From NCBI RefSeq assembly GCF_963924675.1, contig NC_089224.1, positions 71,099,464 through 71,163,463 of the forward strand: a stretch of DNA of 64,000 bases, written 5' to 3'. The DNA is from Phocoena phocoena (lineage: Eukaryota > Chordata > Mammalia > Artiodactyla > Phocoenidae). This document shows positions 22,432-34,940 of the stretch, in pieces (within the stretch, counting starts at the first letter, position 1; each line of letters starts with the position of its first letter). The translations under genes were made by a program, and so were the position numbers. A model generated the notes under the pieces. That model was not told the origin of the DNA, made no database searches, and saw nothing but the letters and a program-made list of their open reading frames with translations.

Positions 22432-23515
22432 TCTGAGTTATAGCACGTGCCTTGAACCACAAGGAAGAAGACCAAGAAAGAGACTTCAGCATTGATCATA
22501 GAGGCACGACTGGTATCATTATAGAAATAGAATTGTGTAACAAAATGAGCCAGTTCCCCTGTTGAACCCTCATCATTGAGGAAAGGTTGTAAAGTAACAT
22601 TTTCTTCATTCTAAATTATGTGCAGACTAAATCACACATTTACTAATACATTCAGACTGCTTTAGTGTCTGATAAATTGATAAGGAATAAGAAGCAATCC
22701 TGAAAGACGAATCTACCTCTACTGCATTTGTGCTTTGCCCACACATTGCTGTTGTTATTCATTTTGTTATTATATTATTATTGAAGCATATATTCCCTTC
22801 CCAAGCCACTATATCTTAATAAAGATGATAGCCTTTTAAAGTAAAGAGATAAAGAATAAAGCGCTATTTTTTCTCTTCTCCAGATAAGATGCAAAATAGT
22901 ATGTTGACCAGCCAAGAAAACCCTGATACAGTATTCAGATTCATTTCCAACTAAGGGCCTTCTTTGTTGCAGGCCCTGTGCAGGTGATAACATACCTATT
23001 TTCTCATCCAGTAATGCGCATTGGAATTACATTCTCAGAGTCTGAGCAAACCCTGAAGTTTCTCTAGGACTCTTGGTTAGGGTTTTCAAGGGTTGGAAGT
23101 TCTGACTATGCTAAAAAATTCAATGCCCACATCATTGAGGAAAATCACACAGCTGCAGTCAAACTGAGCTCTCTTATTAAGTCATTCTATGACAAAGGCA
23201 AAGAATAAAACATACTCCACTATACCATTGAAATGTATTATCCACATGGTATTAATAACCATGGGTGCCTGTTCTCAAATATCAGAATGTTCAGTATAAT
23301 AGAGGCAAAATATTCAGAGGGTATAAAGCATTTTTATTTTGTTTTGGTGATATTAAGTAGTAAACAGGTCTAAACAATGAAGGCATAAATTTGCTCAAAT
23401 AATTTATTTGTTCATTATTTATGAGTTGGCTTTGGTGCTACTGCTGCCCCAAGGAGATGCTGCATTAGTGTGAATAGTTCTAAATCCATAAAAAGCAGCA
23501 GAGACAGCCGACAGA
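22430..23515. other. Single-copy sequence, no gene seen
   Basis: No repeat family or exon recognised. All open frames are under 75 codons. Confidence 0.45.
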
Positions 23516-23519
23516 TCAC

Positions 23520-23670
23520 GACATTCACAGTCAAACACCTGGGCTCCAAGTGAGGCACTGCCACTTGAAAACCCCGTGATGCTGACAAGTGTCAGTTAAT
23601 CTCGCCTTAAAATGGGAACGATAATAACACCTGGCTGCTGCCTCACGTGATCGCTGTGAGGGGTGAAGAA
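23520..23670 (+). mobile_element. MIR SINE remnant
   Basis: Follows the MIR order: 'cagtcaaacacctgggctcc', 'gtgaggcactgccactt', then 'gtcagttaatctcgccttaa' and 'aaaatgggaacgataataac'. This is the tRNA-like head and conserved core in plus orientation. Ancient and diverged. Confidence 0.7.
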
Positions 23671-26463
23671 ACCAGACTGCATGCTTTGTGAATCATAGTC
23701 AGATGTGTGTTTCCTTGTCTTTTTTTCTTTCTTTTTGAGTAGAGTGTTTTATCTGAATTGTGACCCCAGTGGTGAACTGACTTTATTGTTGAGTTATCCA
23801 TAATGTTCATTTGGAAATGAATATTCTGATCTCTTAACATTTAGTGTGAATTCAGCTGACAAGGTTGCTGGAAGGGAGGGAAGTAAAGCTGATTCTAGAT
23901 TCTTACAAAATGAAGCAAATACTGATGCTCGAGGCAAGTTGTTCTGTAGTTTGACACCATATGTGTTAGTTTTGCTATAATGATTCAAATGTTTCCCCTG
24001 AAGAAAATTTATGTTGGGCACGCAGCTTTAATTTCATATTCCGAAAAGGCACTCTGGAGTCCGAGCAAGGAGACACTGAGACTCGTAAGACAACCCATCT
24101 GCACTCCCTGATTTGTAATCTGGTTGGTTCCCTTGTGGGAATTTTCAGAAACCCTGAGCAGAGAGGCCATAATTCTGTCAACACCTCACGCCCCGAGAGC
24201 AGGGGTTAGGACTTGATCCCTGGAAGCTGTGCAGTTAAACTTGTACCATAACACGGGGCTAGAACACCCAGGCTTGGTAGCATCTGCCCCTGATACTGCA
24301 AAAGCCGTTGTCCTGAAGAGCTGTCAAAAGCAGCCAGCTGCCCAGCACCCTGGCTGCTGATGCTGCACTAACGATGCTCAGTGGATGGCCCAGACCTCCA
24401 GGGAAGGTGGAGCCAGACAGTTCTTGCTGAATCACTGAACTGAAGCAGGGAGTGTTTGCAACTGTCTCCTAACACTTGTAGCATATTGTTACGTGAGGTT
24501 CTGAGTTCCTTGAAAATCACTTACTGCATGGCTGGGGTGATTGGAATGAGTGAGAATTAAAATGTTGATGTGACCCCAGTCAGAGGGCTGTGTGTATATT
24601 GTGTATATGGGGACCATTCCCTGATGGACTGCTTTCCACTGTCCACCCTTCTTTGCCCTGCTCCAGGCCCTGGGAGGCTGATCTGTAAGGACAATATCAA
24701 CTGGCTCTCTTACAGTCTGGCTTCAAGTCACATGGCCCAGTGGGAGTCCCAGCAGGCGATCCATGGAGGGAGGAGTGGGGAAAAGTGTTTCTCTAGTTGT
24801 CTCCCTGCAGGGCGGCCAATGGGAGGTCATAGCTCTGTTAGGTGCCTGTCCCACACAGCATTTGGTTCCAATAGTCACACTTCCCCCCACCCCTTCAGGC
24901 CTACCTAGGGGAGTGACAGTGCACTGTTATCACCAGCCCTGGGTTACTGCATTCTTCCTCGTAGTTTCTCTATTTCCTGCTTATAAATAGGAAATAGTCC
25001 ATTTATTAAATTTTCTGCACATATCCCAATTTGAGGGTGCCACCTTTTTCCTGCCAAGACTCTGATATACCAGGCAAGCCGGGATTACCACTGGCCTACA
25101 AATTGGGACAAGCCAAAACTTTAGGCGCTAAATAGCTGTTGAATAGAATGTCATTCAATTTCAATGGCAACAGGTGCTCCTTTGTTTCTATTACTTTCTT
25201 GATAAAGGTTGGTTTCTCTCTTCGCTCTGTCTTAAAATGTCATATCAAAAGTGCCTGATTATGTGGTGAGGTCCAAGTCATTTATTGAAAGGAGGTCATG
25301 GGTACTATTGTCTGATCCGTAGGATGGTTTATTTGATATATTTATTTTGGGTGGAATAAAAAATGAGGTACTACTTCTGTTATTATGAAAAAATAAAATC
25401 CCTTTTCCCTCTTCTTTCCTTGTTTGCACTTTCCTTTCCTTCTTAATTATCTATTGCTTAAACCTAGGGCACGGGTCTGTCATTCAGAGATGCGTACTCT
25501 GAAAAATAAGAAGGAAAAGAAAAATGTAGTGAGTTTTCAGTGTTTATCAGTATAAAACATTGTAATATTTTATAATTTTTGGTGACAGGGTTATGTGGAT
25601 CAGCTCATGTACAGACATATTGTTCTAGTCAAATGATCAATCCATTCAAGTTGCCTTATTTGATTTACGTGTATGATTATATCATATGTTAAAAGTTTCA
25701 GCACATACTGTTATTTCTCTGAAAAGTACTATTGTTGCATGCTCCTGTCTTTTTAGAGGTGCATTAGTCTTGAGCCTTTACCTCACTCCTCTAAATACTG
25801 CATGGGTGAAGACATGAAAATAATTAAAGTGTATCAGAATTAACTTTAGTTTGTTTAGAGAATACTGTGGTACCCTGTGATCATAGTTTAGTGACCTAGG
25901 TGGTCTCTTCTGTCTTGTACCCTTCACTCCTCCAGCAACAACATTCTCCTTCTCTTGGGAATTGCTTTTTCCCCACTCCAACCATGTGGCTCCTCAGGAG
26001 CTGCCTTCCTATTCCACGACGCTGCCTCACTCTGACCATAAGACCAGACAGTGGTCACGGCCAAAGCTTCGACAAAAAGAATTCTCTCCCGGGACTTCTG
26101 TGAAAGGGAGAGAGGGAGAGAGTCATTTCCTCTCTGGAGATGGGAACCACAGTTTATAAAACTCAGGTTCCCTTGGAGGCCACTTCCTCTCTATGTGAAG
26201 GAAGCCAATTATTGGCTGTTGAAATTATAGTGGACGCTCAGAGAGAGGGAAGGGGGGGGATTCAGAGCAAGTCATTGTCACATTCAAGTGCTTGGTTACA
26301 ATTGTTCCTGAAACCCAGGTGCATTTCTGCCTTGCTCAGGTTTTGATTGTTCAGATACCCTTCAGTTCTGTGAGATATATTCAGTACTGTTTACATAAAT
26401 TTCCCATTTGCCTAAGTTAGTTTGATTATGGTCTCTGTCAGGTACAATCAAAAGCATACTGAC
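23671..26463. other. Single-copy sequence, no gene seen
   Basis: Nearly 2.8 kb with no interspersed repeat I can identify. Open frames at 24,570-24,908 (112 codons) and 24,763-24,990 overlap in different frames in a GC-richer patch and show no known domain. Absence of old repeats over this length could reflect function, but nothing in the sequence proves it. Confidence 0.4.
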
Positions 26464-26517
26464 GGGCTTCCCTGGTGGCGCAGTGGTTGAGAGTCCGCCT
26501 GCCGATGCAGGGGACAC
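26464..26517 (+). mobile_element. CHR SINE head fragment, 54 bp
   Basis: Only the first 54 bases of the GC-rich CHR form are present, from 'gggcttccctggtgg' to 'gcaggggacac'. They match the copy at 556 exactly over this length. Sequence then turns to unrelated DNA with no B-box, body or A tail. Insertion by reverse transcription normally keeps the 3' end, so a head-only copy implies later deletion or another route. Confidence 0.9.
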
Positions 26518-26674
26518 AGCAATTTTTGAGTAGGTATTTTGAGCAAAATTCTCCAAGGAAAGCAATGCAGGATAAAACTTTGTCCCTGTTCTCTGTGTGC
26601 TTATGTCATGGTAGGAGAGATAAGAATGATAATGATAACAACAACCTTGATAATATAACCACCACAATATTTTG

Positions 26675-26892
26675 AGCATTCCCTGTGGGTCTGCTAAGTA
26701 TTTTATATGCATCATTTTATTTAATGCTCATAATAACTCTGTATCTGTGATGTCTCCTCTCACATTTTAGAGATGATGTGATTAAAGTTCAGCAATCTTG
26801 AACCATATAGCAAGTAATGGCAGAGGCAGAATTTGAACTCAGGACTATCGGACTTCTTGGTCCTAGCTCTTCCTCACTATACCATGCCTCTC
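26675..26892 (-). mobile_element. MIR SINE remnant
   Basis: Inverted MIR landmarks are seen: 'attttatatgcatcatttta' then 'aatgctcataataactctgt', 'ttttagagatgatgtgatta', and 'gcagaatttgaactcaggac'. These are the 3' end, core and head in reverse. Confidence 0.75.
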
Positions 26893-27720
26893 GTAAGTAA
26901 GGAAACATATGTGTGACGTAAAGAGAAGTTCAGAGAAGACAAAGATAATTCATTTGGAAGGATCTGAGAAGTTTAATGGAGAAAGTGACATTTATATGGG
27001 CTTCCAAAGTTAGTAATAGGATGTGACGGGGCAGTAAACACAATCCCACACAATCCTACATCCATGCTTTAAGTGTACTTACAACTGAGATTGGAGCAAG
27101 GATAAAAATAAGAGATGGCATCAATTCAAATCCCTCTTGGGCTGCATCTTAAACCTTCAGTGCTAGCTCTTTCCCCATTCGAGCTTGCCGCCTAATGATT
27201 CTGCCAAGTGTAAGGAATTAACCTGCACTTCTGAAGATTCACAGCTGGAAGGATTTCATTTTGCAGGAACCAAACCCAAGAAAGTTCAGCAGTCTTGAGC
27301 CTGGAGTAAACACTTGCTTCCCGGACCGGTGAGGTTTACATGACTGCTGAAGGCTGCATTGTGTTGCTATTAGACAGTCTGTGTGTTGGGAGTCTTCTTT
27401 CCCCTTTCCAGGCTCTTTTAAAGCAGGACCTGTTGCATCCTCTCATCTCAGCACTATCTGACAGACATGAGCAGCCGTTTTGATGCACAGCAAAGATAAC
27501 CACTGGAAATATGTCAGGGTTGTAAACCCAGAGATAAAAGTGTTTTCTGTACACTCTGCCTCTGTTTCCGTAGGGTAAACTCATCAGTGACCCCGGCCAC
27601 CTCTGTGAACTTTTTGGATAAATGTGGTCTGCTGAGAACGCTCAGTGATCTTTCCTTGTAGTCATGTATTTGGTACTTCCAGGCCAGTGCTTGCTAGTTT
27701 CCAGTGCTCTATAGAGAACT
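26893..27720. other. Single-copy sequence, no gene seen
   Basis: No repeat or exon recognised. The minus-strand frame at 27,336-27,584 (82 codons) has no domain. Confidence 0.4.
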
Positions 27721-27724
27721 TGTT

Positions 27725-27905
27725 GAAGAATACTTGTGGAGTGTCTGCAGTGTGCCAGGCACTGAGTCAGTGACCTCATATATCACCTCTTAAGTCCTAA
27801 ACTTCACAATAACACTGTGCAAAATCCAAGATTCAGAGAGGTTAAGTAGCTTGCTCAAGGCCACACAGCCAGTAGATGGCAGAGCTGAAATCTGAATTAC
27901 TTTCA
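27725..27905 (-). mobile_element. MIR SINE remnant
   Basis: Well-preserved inverted MIR: 'gtgtgccaggcactgagtca', 'cacaataacactgtgcaaaa', 'agaggttaagtagcttgctc' and 'aaggccacacagccagtaga'. The clearest MIR in the window. Confidence 0.85.
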
Positions 27906-29110
27906 CATAATACAAAGCCAGTTACTTCACTTTGGCAAGCTGTCAGTAGGTGCTATTAACCATTCTTTGGCTGCAGATACTAAAATTTGGAAATTAAATC
28001 ATTTGTAAGGCCACATTAAAAATTGAGAGTTGAGTTATCTATATCTAGTCACAGTAGTATGGTTGTACCAAATCAGACTTGTAAATGATGTTGAATATCA
28101 GACTCTGATCAGAAATAGAACATGTAGAGGTGAGAAAACATACTATTTGGGGAAAAAAAGTCAGGCTTTTAGAAAAATGCCTGAGAGTTCTGCTTTAAGA
28201 TGACTTGAAGATTGTCATTATTATTATTCACAGCTGGTTATCGTCAAGCTACTTCCAAATTAGCCATTCCTTTTTGAAGGTGTTAATGTCAGGCTCAAAA
28301 TAAGTCAGTGCTGGGAACCTTCAAAAATAATTGATTGGGCAGATGATCTGCAGGCTTGTTGCACAGATACTCTTTGTAAAACAGACAATGTCCTACTAGG
28401 AACTGGCAGAAAAGCAGCCTCCAGTGCTTCTTCTGAAATTAGCCTGACTAGTTGAAGGGCAAGAATCATATATTGTTATACCCTAGAAGTGATGATTCTT
28501 TCATTTATGGCTTGTGGTTTTACTTTACATTATTCTATGACTGAAGTTAAAAGAACTGCATTTTTGCATCCATTTGGTAAGTTGTCCAAGGCAAGCAATT
28601 AATGGTACTTATATTTTATATTTAATGGTAGAGGGAGAGTTGTTTAAAAGTAATGAAGAAGTGAAAAGCTCCAGCTAAATAATCACCTTGGGACCGAGAT
28701 GCAGGTGAAGATTCATATAGTAAAAATTGTAAACATCTAAATATCACGTGCTCAGCCCTGTACTTTCCTATGAGTTTCTAACTTTAGTCATGTGGGGAAA
28801 TAACCTATTTTGCGTCAGATTTTCTGCATGTCAAGAAAACTTTTATCTCTTTAGACTTAATAACCAAGAAATCAATGTCAAATCTTATTACATAATGCTA
28901 TGTGCCTCCTGGGTTAAAGCAACTCTATTGTTCAGAGTGACATTGATGATCCTTTTCTAAACTGACTGCCATAAAAGTTTCCAGGGGAAACTTTACTGAA
29001 TCTGAGGCTCTTTATACCACCTTTAGGTAAGTAATTAGGTCCTGGTAAAGCCCTGTGTATGAAAAAAAATCACAGGATTCTAGACTGTCCCTTAGGAAAA
29101 ATATTTGTCT
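27906..29110. other. Single-copy sequence, no gene seen
   Basis: About 1.2 kb with no identifiable repeat. Open frames are 70 codons or less with no domain. Confidence 0.4.
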
Positions 29111-29114
29111 TTCT

Positions 29115-29485
29115 TTTTTCTGTTAGAAAACGTAGGCTAATCAAAGCTGCAGTAACAAACCCCCCAAAATCTCTGTGGATTCACAGGGTAAAAGTTGTTT
29201 CTTGCTCAAGTCTTTATTTGCATCAAGTTGGATGGTTTTTCTGGGCAGCTCTTTCCCCAGGTGATAATTCAAGTTTTGGGGCTTCTTCCATTGTATGTAT
29301 GTATCCTCTGGGAATGTTCTGATTCCTGTTATATGGATGGGAGAGAGAGAGAGCTTAAAATCATGTGGAAAATCTTCAAGGCAAAGCCTGGAAGTGGAAT
29401 TCCTCATTTCTACCCATGTTCTGGAGACTAGAATTTAGTCACATATACAACCTAACTTCAAGAGAGCCTGAGAAATGTAAAACCA
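29115..29485 (+). mobile_element. Ancient interspersed repeat, family uncertain
   Basis: The order 'gctgcagtaacaaacccccc', 'tgtttcttgctcaagtcttt', 'aatttagtcacatata' and 'agcctgagaaatgtaaaacc' matches a mammalian MER- or LTR-type repeat that I recognise by pattern but cannot name. Overlapping open frames on both strands here are not conserved coding sequence as far as I can see. Confidence 0.4.
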
Positions 29486-29835
29486 CCAATTGGGGAAGCA
29501 ATTTTACATTTTAGTGACTTTATTTTTTGAGGGTTGGGCTAAAAGAGTGAGGATACAAGTAGACAGGAGAGACCTTTTGCTTAGATTGGTGAAGGTTTGT
29601 TGTAGGAAGAAGAAGGACAATGTTAACCCAGTGATATTACAAATATCACCACTCAGATAAAAGAAATTCACCCCACTGCTTTGGCCATTAGAGCCTAGCA
29701 ATGCTGTGATTGACTAGCTAGGTTCCAAAATTTTTAAAGAAAGTTTTCTATATTGTCATATCAGGTTGGTCAAAGTAAGAAATATCTGGATAGTGTGTGT
29801 AACCATTGGGTATGTTTTTGGCCATAGCATATCAT

Positions 29836-29888
29836 TCTATCTATCTATCTATCTATCTATCCATCTATCTACCTACCTACCTACCTAC
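29836..29888. repeat. (CTAT)n then (CTAC)n compound microsatellite
   Basis: Six uninterrupted CTAT units, an imperfect 'ccatctat' step, then CTAC units. The change of motif suggests expansion of a mutated unit at the right end. Confidence 0.93.
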
Positions 29889-29914
29889 ATATCTGTCTAA
29901 TCATCTAATCAGTT

Positions 29915-30110
29915 AGAAAATACAAGAAGACAAAACAAGGACCTACTGTATAACACAGGGAACTATATTCAATATCTTGTAATAACCTATAATGAAAAAT
30001 AATCTGAAAACAAATACATATATAACTGAATCACTTTGCTGTACACCTGAAACTACATAGTATTGTAAATCAACTATACTTCAGTACAAAATAAATGAAT
30101 GGCAGGAAAA
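29915..30110 (+). mobile_element. L1 3'UTR end fragment (lineage C)
   Basis: Matches the artiodactyl L1 3' end with 'aaggacctactgtataacac', 'gggaactatattcaatatct', and 'gaatcactttgctgtacacc', ending near 'caactatacttcagtacaaa'. It is 5'-truncated to about 200 bp. No target-site duplication could be fixed. The same tail type is found at 37,602-37,812, and it differs from the tails of L1-A and L1-B. Confidence 0.85.
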
Positions 30111-31069
30111 AAAGCCATATCGGTGTGAAATTAAATGGTGGGCTAATAAATGTATTCTAACTGGTAAGCCTTAGCTACATATGAATCCCACCTTTATAAG
30201 TTTGCTGGCTAAACTGATGATCCCAGAGCAGCCAAACAATTCACCTTTGGCTGGAAGAAATGGAAGGCTTAGGTGTGCATACTGTCACAGAGATGTTCTC
30301 CTTAAATGTGATTGATTGATAGGCCTACCCACTCATTTAAACAACTTTAATTGAGGAACTACTGGTATTAAGTGATGTGTTGGGCTTTGGGAGGACAGGG
30401 TAAGGATAAATATGACATGGCCCCATAGCATATAAACTGTATATAAAGTTATAAAGAAGGATATTACAATTATAATAAAGTATTTTAAGCCAAATTGGTA
30501 ATATTTTTTTCCCCCTCTGAGAAGATGAATTCTGACATACTCCTAAAATCCTATAGGATAACTTGAACACATCTCACCTGTACACACTTGACTGATAACT
30601 AAATCAGTTTTATTTCCAGAGTGGGCTTTATTAGAATCCACCAATTGTCAGGTTCTGTTAGCTGTTCATTGATTTAAAGAAGTGAATGGACAAACTTCAG
30701 GCCATTTCTAAAAGCACCAACTGCCAAGACTTCCCAAACTGCAGCAGGAGTTTCAACAGAGGAAAGAGAGAGTGAAAGGTGAATTGTCTCCACTGGAACA
30801 TTCTGTCTTTGCAACTCGGGGTGCTGTGTTCTGGAGTAGGAAGTTATCTGCTTTTTTTGTTATAGGTACAGGAACAAGGAAAGGTTTCTAATCCCTGGGC
30901 TTTCTGATCTGTCTTCTATAAGAAGCCAGTTCTTCAGAGTGGTATCAAAATTGGTCATCCATTTATATCCATTCTTGTTTATTGTAGCACATTCAGTCAT
31001 TTAAAACACAAGTTCTATTTTTTTCCCTCTTGTTCATCCTTTTTTGGTTTTTGGGTTTTATTGTCATCA
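30111..31069. other. Single-copy sequence, no gene seen
   Basis: No repeat or exon-like frame recognised. The longest frame, 30,337-30,570 on the minus strand, has no domain. Confidence 0.4.
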
Positions 31070-31447
31070 GTATTAGTCTAGTAGGGCTGCCATAACAAAA
31101 TACCACAGACTGGCTTAAACAACATAAATTTATTTTTTCAGAGTTCTGGAGGCTGAAAAGTGTAAGATCAAGGTGCTGGCAGGGCTCCTTTCTGCTGAGG
31201 TCTCTCTCCTTGGCTTGTGGAGAGCCCCCTTCTCACTGTGTCCACATAGTCTTTTTTCCATGCCAGCACACCACTGGTGTCTCTCTTCTTGGAAGGGCAC
31301 TGGTCTTACTGGATTAGGGCCCCAACCTTATGACCTCATTTAAGCTTAATTACATTCTTAAAAAGCCCTATCTCAAATACACGTTCAGAGTTAGGGCTTC
31401 AACATGTGAATTTGAGGATGAGAGGAGACACAATTCAATCCATAACA
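31070..31447 (-). mobile_element. MaLR LTR (MST/MLT1 type), solo
   Basis: The inverted LTR is clear: 'agggctgccataacaaaata', 'agagttctggaggctgaaaa', 'ctctctccttggcttgtgga', and at the end 'cacaattcaatccataacaa', the reverse of the usual 'ttatggattgaattgtgtc' 5' end. A close relative is at 41,985-42,390 in the same orientation. Confidence 0.9.
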
Positions 31448-34400
31448 ACATCTGTCTGTTTCTTCTTCTCTCAAGCACTCTCCTACTTCACCTGTTAGTA
31501 GTTGCTTCTGTTAATCTGAAATTCTATGGGATAGATTCATAAATTTCCTGAGCCAAAAATAGGCATGTCTGTTGCCCTCAGCTGAGTGTTTCAGATTAAT
31601 GCTGTGCATTTGGAAGGAAAGCTAACTGGAAGTGAGGGACAACATGTTAAGTCCTGGCTAGAGGGTGTTCACATGGTGCCTTTTCTTTTTAACCCTTCCT
31701 TTTATTGGGGGAGGGCAGATTACATTTTACATAAACAGCTGAAGTAGACTAATGTGATTTACAAACAAAAATTGCTAATGAAATGCCTCTTACTTGGCTT
31801 TTAAGAAATGTTAATTCCCTTTGCTTTGCTTTCATTGACTTTGTCATTGAAAATAGATTTCTAAGAAGAGGTGCAAGTACGTTAGAAAAAGTCGTGTCTC
31901 CTAAAGCAGAAATGGACATCATAATTGTGAATGACAAGCCAAGCACATTTCTAAACATTCTCAGTTTTATCATGGATGCCACTGTCCTAACAAGTTCTGA
32001 CATGGACAGGGCAACTATGTCTCTTAATATTGCAGAGAGCTAGTGTTCACTTCCACTAGGATTATATGAACCTATGATGATTCTGTGTGCTTTTTTTGTA
32101 CATTTCCTCAAGGGTCAAATATTTGTTCAATCATATCTGTTAGACTCATTGACATCTTTCCTTTTTCCTTCTGATCTGCACGTGTGGAGTTATATAGCAA
32201 CCCAGTATTTCTCCATCTTTCTTTCCTCTTTGTTCATCCTCTATTATCACCAGCAGGAATTCAGAGATAAAAAAACTGGACGTGTGCAACTTTGTACCAA
32301 GAACTCCTTCTCCCTAGCGTCATCAGCTCAGCTGCCTGTAATTCCCTAGGAGTGTCACAGTTTTCAGTGTAAATCAGCTTGTTTGTATGTTTTGTTCTGT
32401 TTTGTTTTAAACATAGAAATCTGGTTTACAACTAGCTGGTTTGGCTAGATTGGAGAAATTACCCTCAGAAAGACTGGAGAGGACCTAGGAAATTTATCTA
32501 TTGACTGAATTTTAAAGCAGCAGCCCACAGGGATAATTTACATTAAGGAAGAAGCAGCATGGAGCTGCATTGGGATTTACAGGCACTTTTGTTAGAAAGG
32601 AAAATATCATACATCTGACCAAAATGGATTGAATGGCTCAATGCTCACAGCGTTCTTTGCATTGGTAAACAATTTGAAAAATCCAGCAAATGAGAAATGA
32701 AACACTGATTTGGTTTAAAATTGAAACTTCTCAGATAAATTTATTACTTACCTCAAGGATTAAAGATTTTTGTGTTCAGAATATAGAGCTTTGGGCTAGA
32801 GTAACACTGTACTACAGACCTGGTTAGTTGACATATCTGTGCTTATGAAGTTTGTAATTCAGTGGAAAAGGGAAAGAAGTATTTGGAATACAATAACTTA
32901 GAATTTATAAAGGATACATGTATTTGTGTACACTTATCCCTCTTCAGATAAGGCATGTTGGGTGGGGGTCACATAACAGAGTGGGAGCTGTGTTTCTTGG
33001 AACTTGATACCCATAAAACCCTGGGAATAGGTACGTACGTCTATTGAACTCTAGAAACTAAGAGTAAGCATTAGGAGGGAAAGTGAAGTGGAACAGAGTG
33101 GGCAGTAAGTTGGTAATAGTGAAGTTGTGTTTAAAAGTTGCTTTAAAGACAGTCATTTGTTTTGTTTGAGAGGTAATTAGTAGGCTTTTTAACTTCAGGA
33201 GCTTTTGCCAACTAAGGTGGTTTACAATCAACAGTTGTTACTAATTGCCTGACTCTTGGTAGGTTTTCAATACAGGTTAATTTCTATCCCCAGTTCCCTG
33301 CCCCTTAGAGGTTTTGATTTTAGAAAAGCCAGCAGGGAAGTAACATAAATAAACTGACTTAACTTGCATTTTGACTAGTAGATCTTTCCAGATTCCCATA
33401 TATTTTTAATATAAATCACTAATTTTATACACACACATTGTATGTATGTGTATATATTGTTGATATATTAATGTGGAATTTTGGTAATCTATATATTTAA
33501 TTAAAATCAAATAAATTAAGATTTTAAATAATAAACCCTAAATTTTCTAGATGTAGGACCTAAAGTATAGGATTAGCACAAGGGATTATAGAACCACAGA
33601 ATGTCATTCTGAAAGGGGACCTAGAAATCAGTTGTCAATCTGATTCTTCCTCATCATTTTTCAGTTGAAGAAACAAGAACTGATAGGTGAACCGATTTGC
33701 CCTAGCTTGTCCATGTCAGTATGGCAAATCTTTATTGGAAACAAAGGAAAGTCATCTGGGGCTAGGTCTGAGGAGAAAATCATTGATCAAGTTAAATAAT
33801 ATTCTTAAGGCAAAAATTTTCATGAAGCTCATACCAGCCACTGAGACAATCCCTGCCCTGCCTTCTCTACCTGCCCTAACAACCCAATTCTAGAAGAAGA
33901 GAGTAGCAAAAACCTTTAAAATAATAACTGCATCACTAGAAGAAAATGTCCAACTTTCTAGGTTTATTTTGAAAAATGACTTTCATTTGGATATGTAAGT
34001 TCCAGCGTGTATGTATGTTTATTTTTTGCTTGATTTAATTACGGACATTATTTGAGTTTCATCTCATGTAGGGGGATGGCCTTGGAGCGTGGACAGATAT
34101 CATCATTGTCTTCTGAGGCATGACAATTATGCAACCAAGAATTTATAGATTAAAGACGAACAAAGCCCTTTTCTTCTTTTATAAAACAGTAAAGAAACAA
34201 AATGTTTTCTTTGATAATTGTAAACTATTTTAATAATATTCTTAGTAAGCAACTCTGGATTAGAGATCTAAAGAAATGTTGAAACAATTTACTCGGTTTA
34301 TTTATATTAATTAGCTTTGAAAGTCTTCTTAGTATGCAATTTTCTAATTGTCTGCAAATCAAAACCTATTTATATAATTCAAGGAATGTATAATACCTTA

Positions 34401-34519
34401 CTTTAATTTCATGTGGTAAAGTCAGTAACATTTGTATTTCCACCTATAAAAATCAGTTCCATGGGTCTATCATAGTAGATGCATTTTGTCATTTATTCAG
34501 CTAAATTTACCATTTCTAA
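31448..34519. other. Long single-copy stretch, no gene seen
   Basis: Three kilobases in which I recognise almost no interspersed repeat. About 33,590-33,710 has an old SINE-like core ('ctgaaaggggacctagaaat', 'tcagttgaagaaacaagaac'). Overlapping frames on both strands at 31,749-32,043 (84 and 86 codons) mirror each other and show no domain. Confidence 0.4.
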
Positions 34520-34940
34520 CTGAGTAGAGAGAGCTAACTGCTTACCCAATATCCATTTTCCCCTTCTCCCTGGGCAACGTGCCAGCTGGGGAAAATGATA
34601 AGATCAATGATGTTTCTTCACCTAGGCCAATGATATATATGCTGAAGATTTCTGGAAAATGTCTTCAAAGGCTCTTACCCTTTTCTTGTAACCAGCTGTC
34701 TGGAATGTAGTCATGATAACTGGAGTTCCAGCAGTTATCTTGAAACACAAGGTAACCTTTAGGATAGACATCAGTGCTGAATATGGTAGATCAGAAAGAG
34801 AGATGGAACTTGGGTCCCTGATGATATCCCTGGAGTGCCTTCCTTCAGATTTCTTTCATATGAGAGAAAAATAAACCCATATGTCTCTAAGCCACCATTA
34901 CTTTGAACTTTCTGTTCTACACAATGAAATGTAATTTCCT
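34520..34940 (+). mobile_element. LTR-like relic (MaLR/MER type)
   Basis: Shares motif order with 6,541-6,945: 'gggcaacgtgccagctgggg', 'cacctaggccaatgatatat', and a 3' part 'gagagaaaaataaacccata' then 'taagccaccattactttgaa'. Diverged and non-coding; family name uncertain. Confidence 0.45.

Noticed and set aside
31749..32043. Paired open frames on both strands (84 and 86 codons)
   Set aside because: They mirror each other in the same DNA; neither shows a domain, and the length is within chance for this window size.
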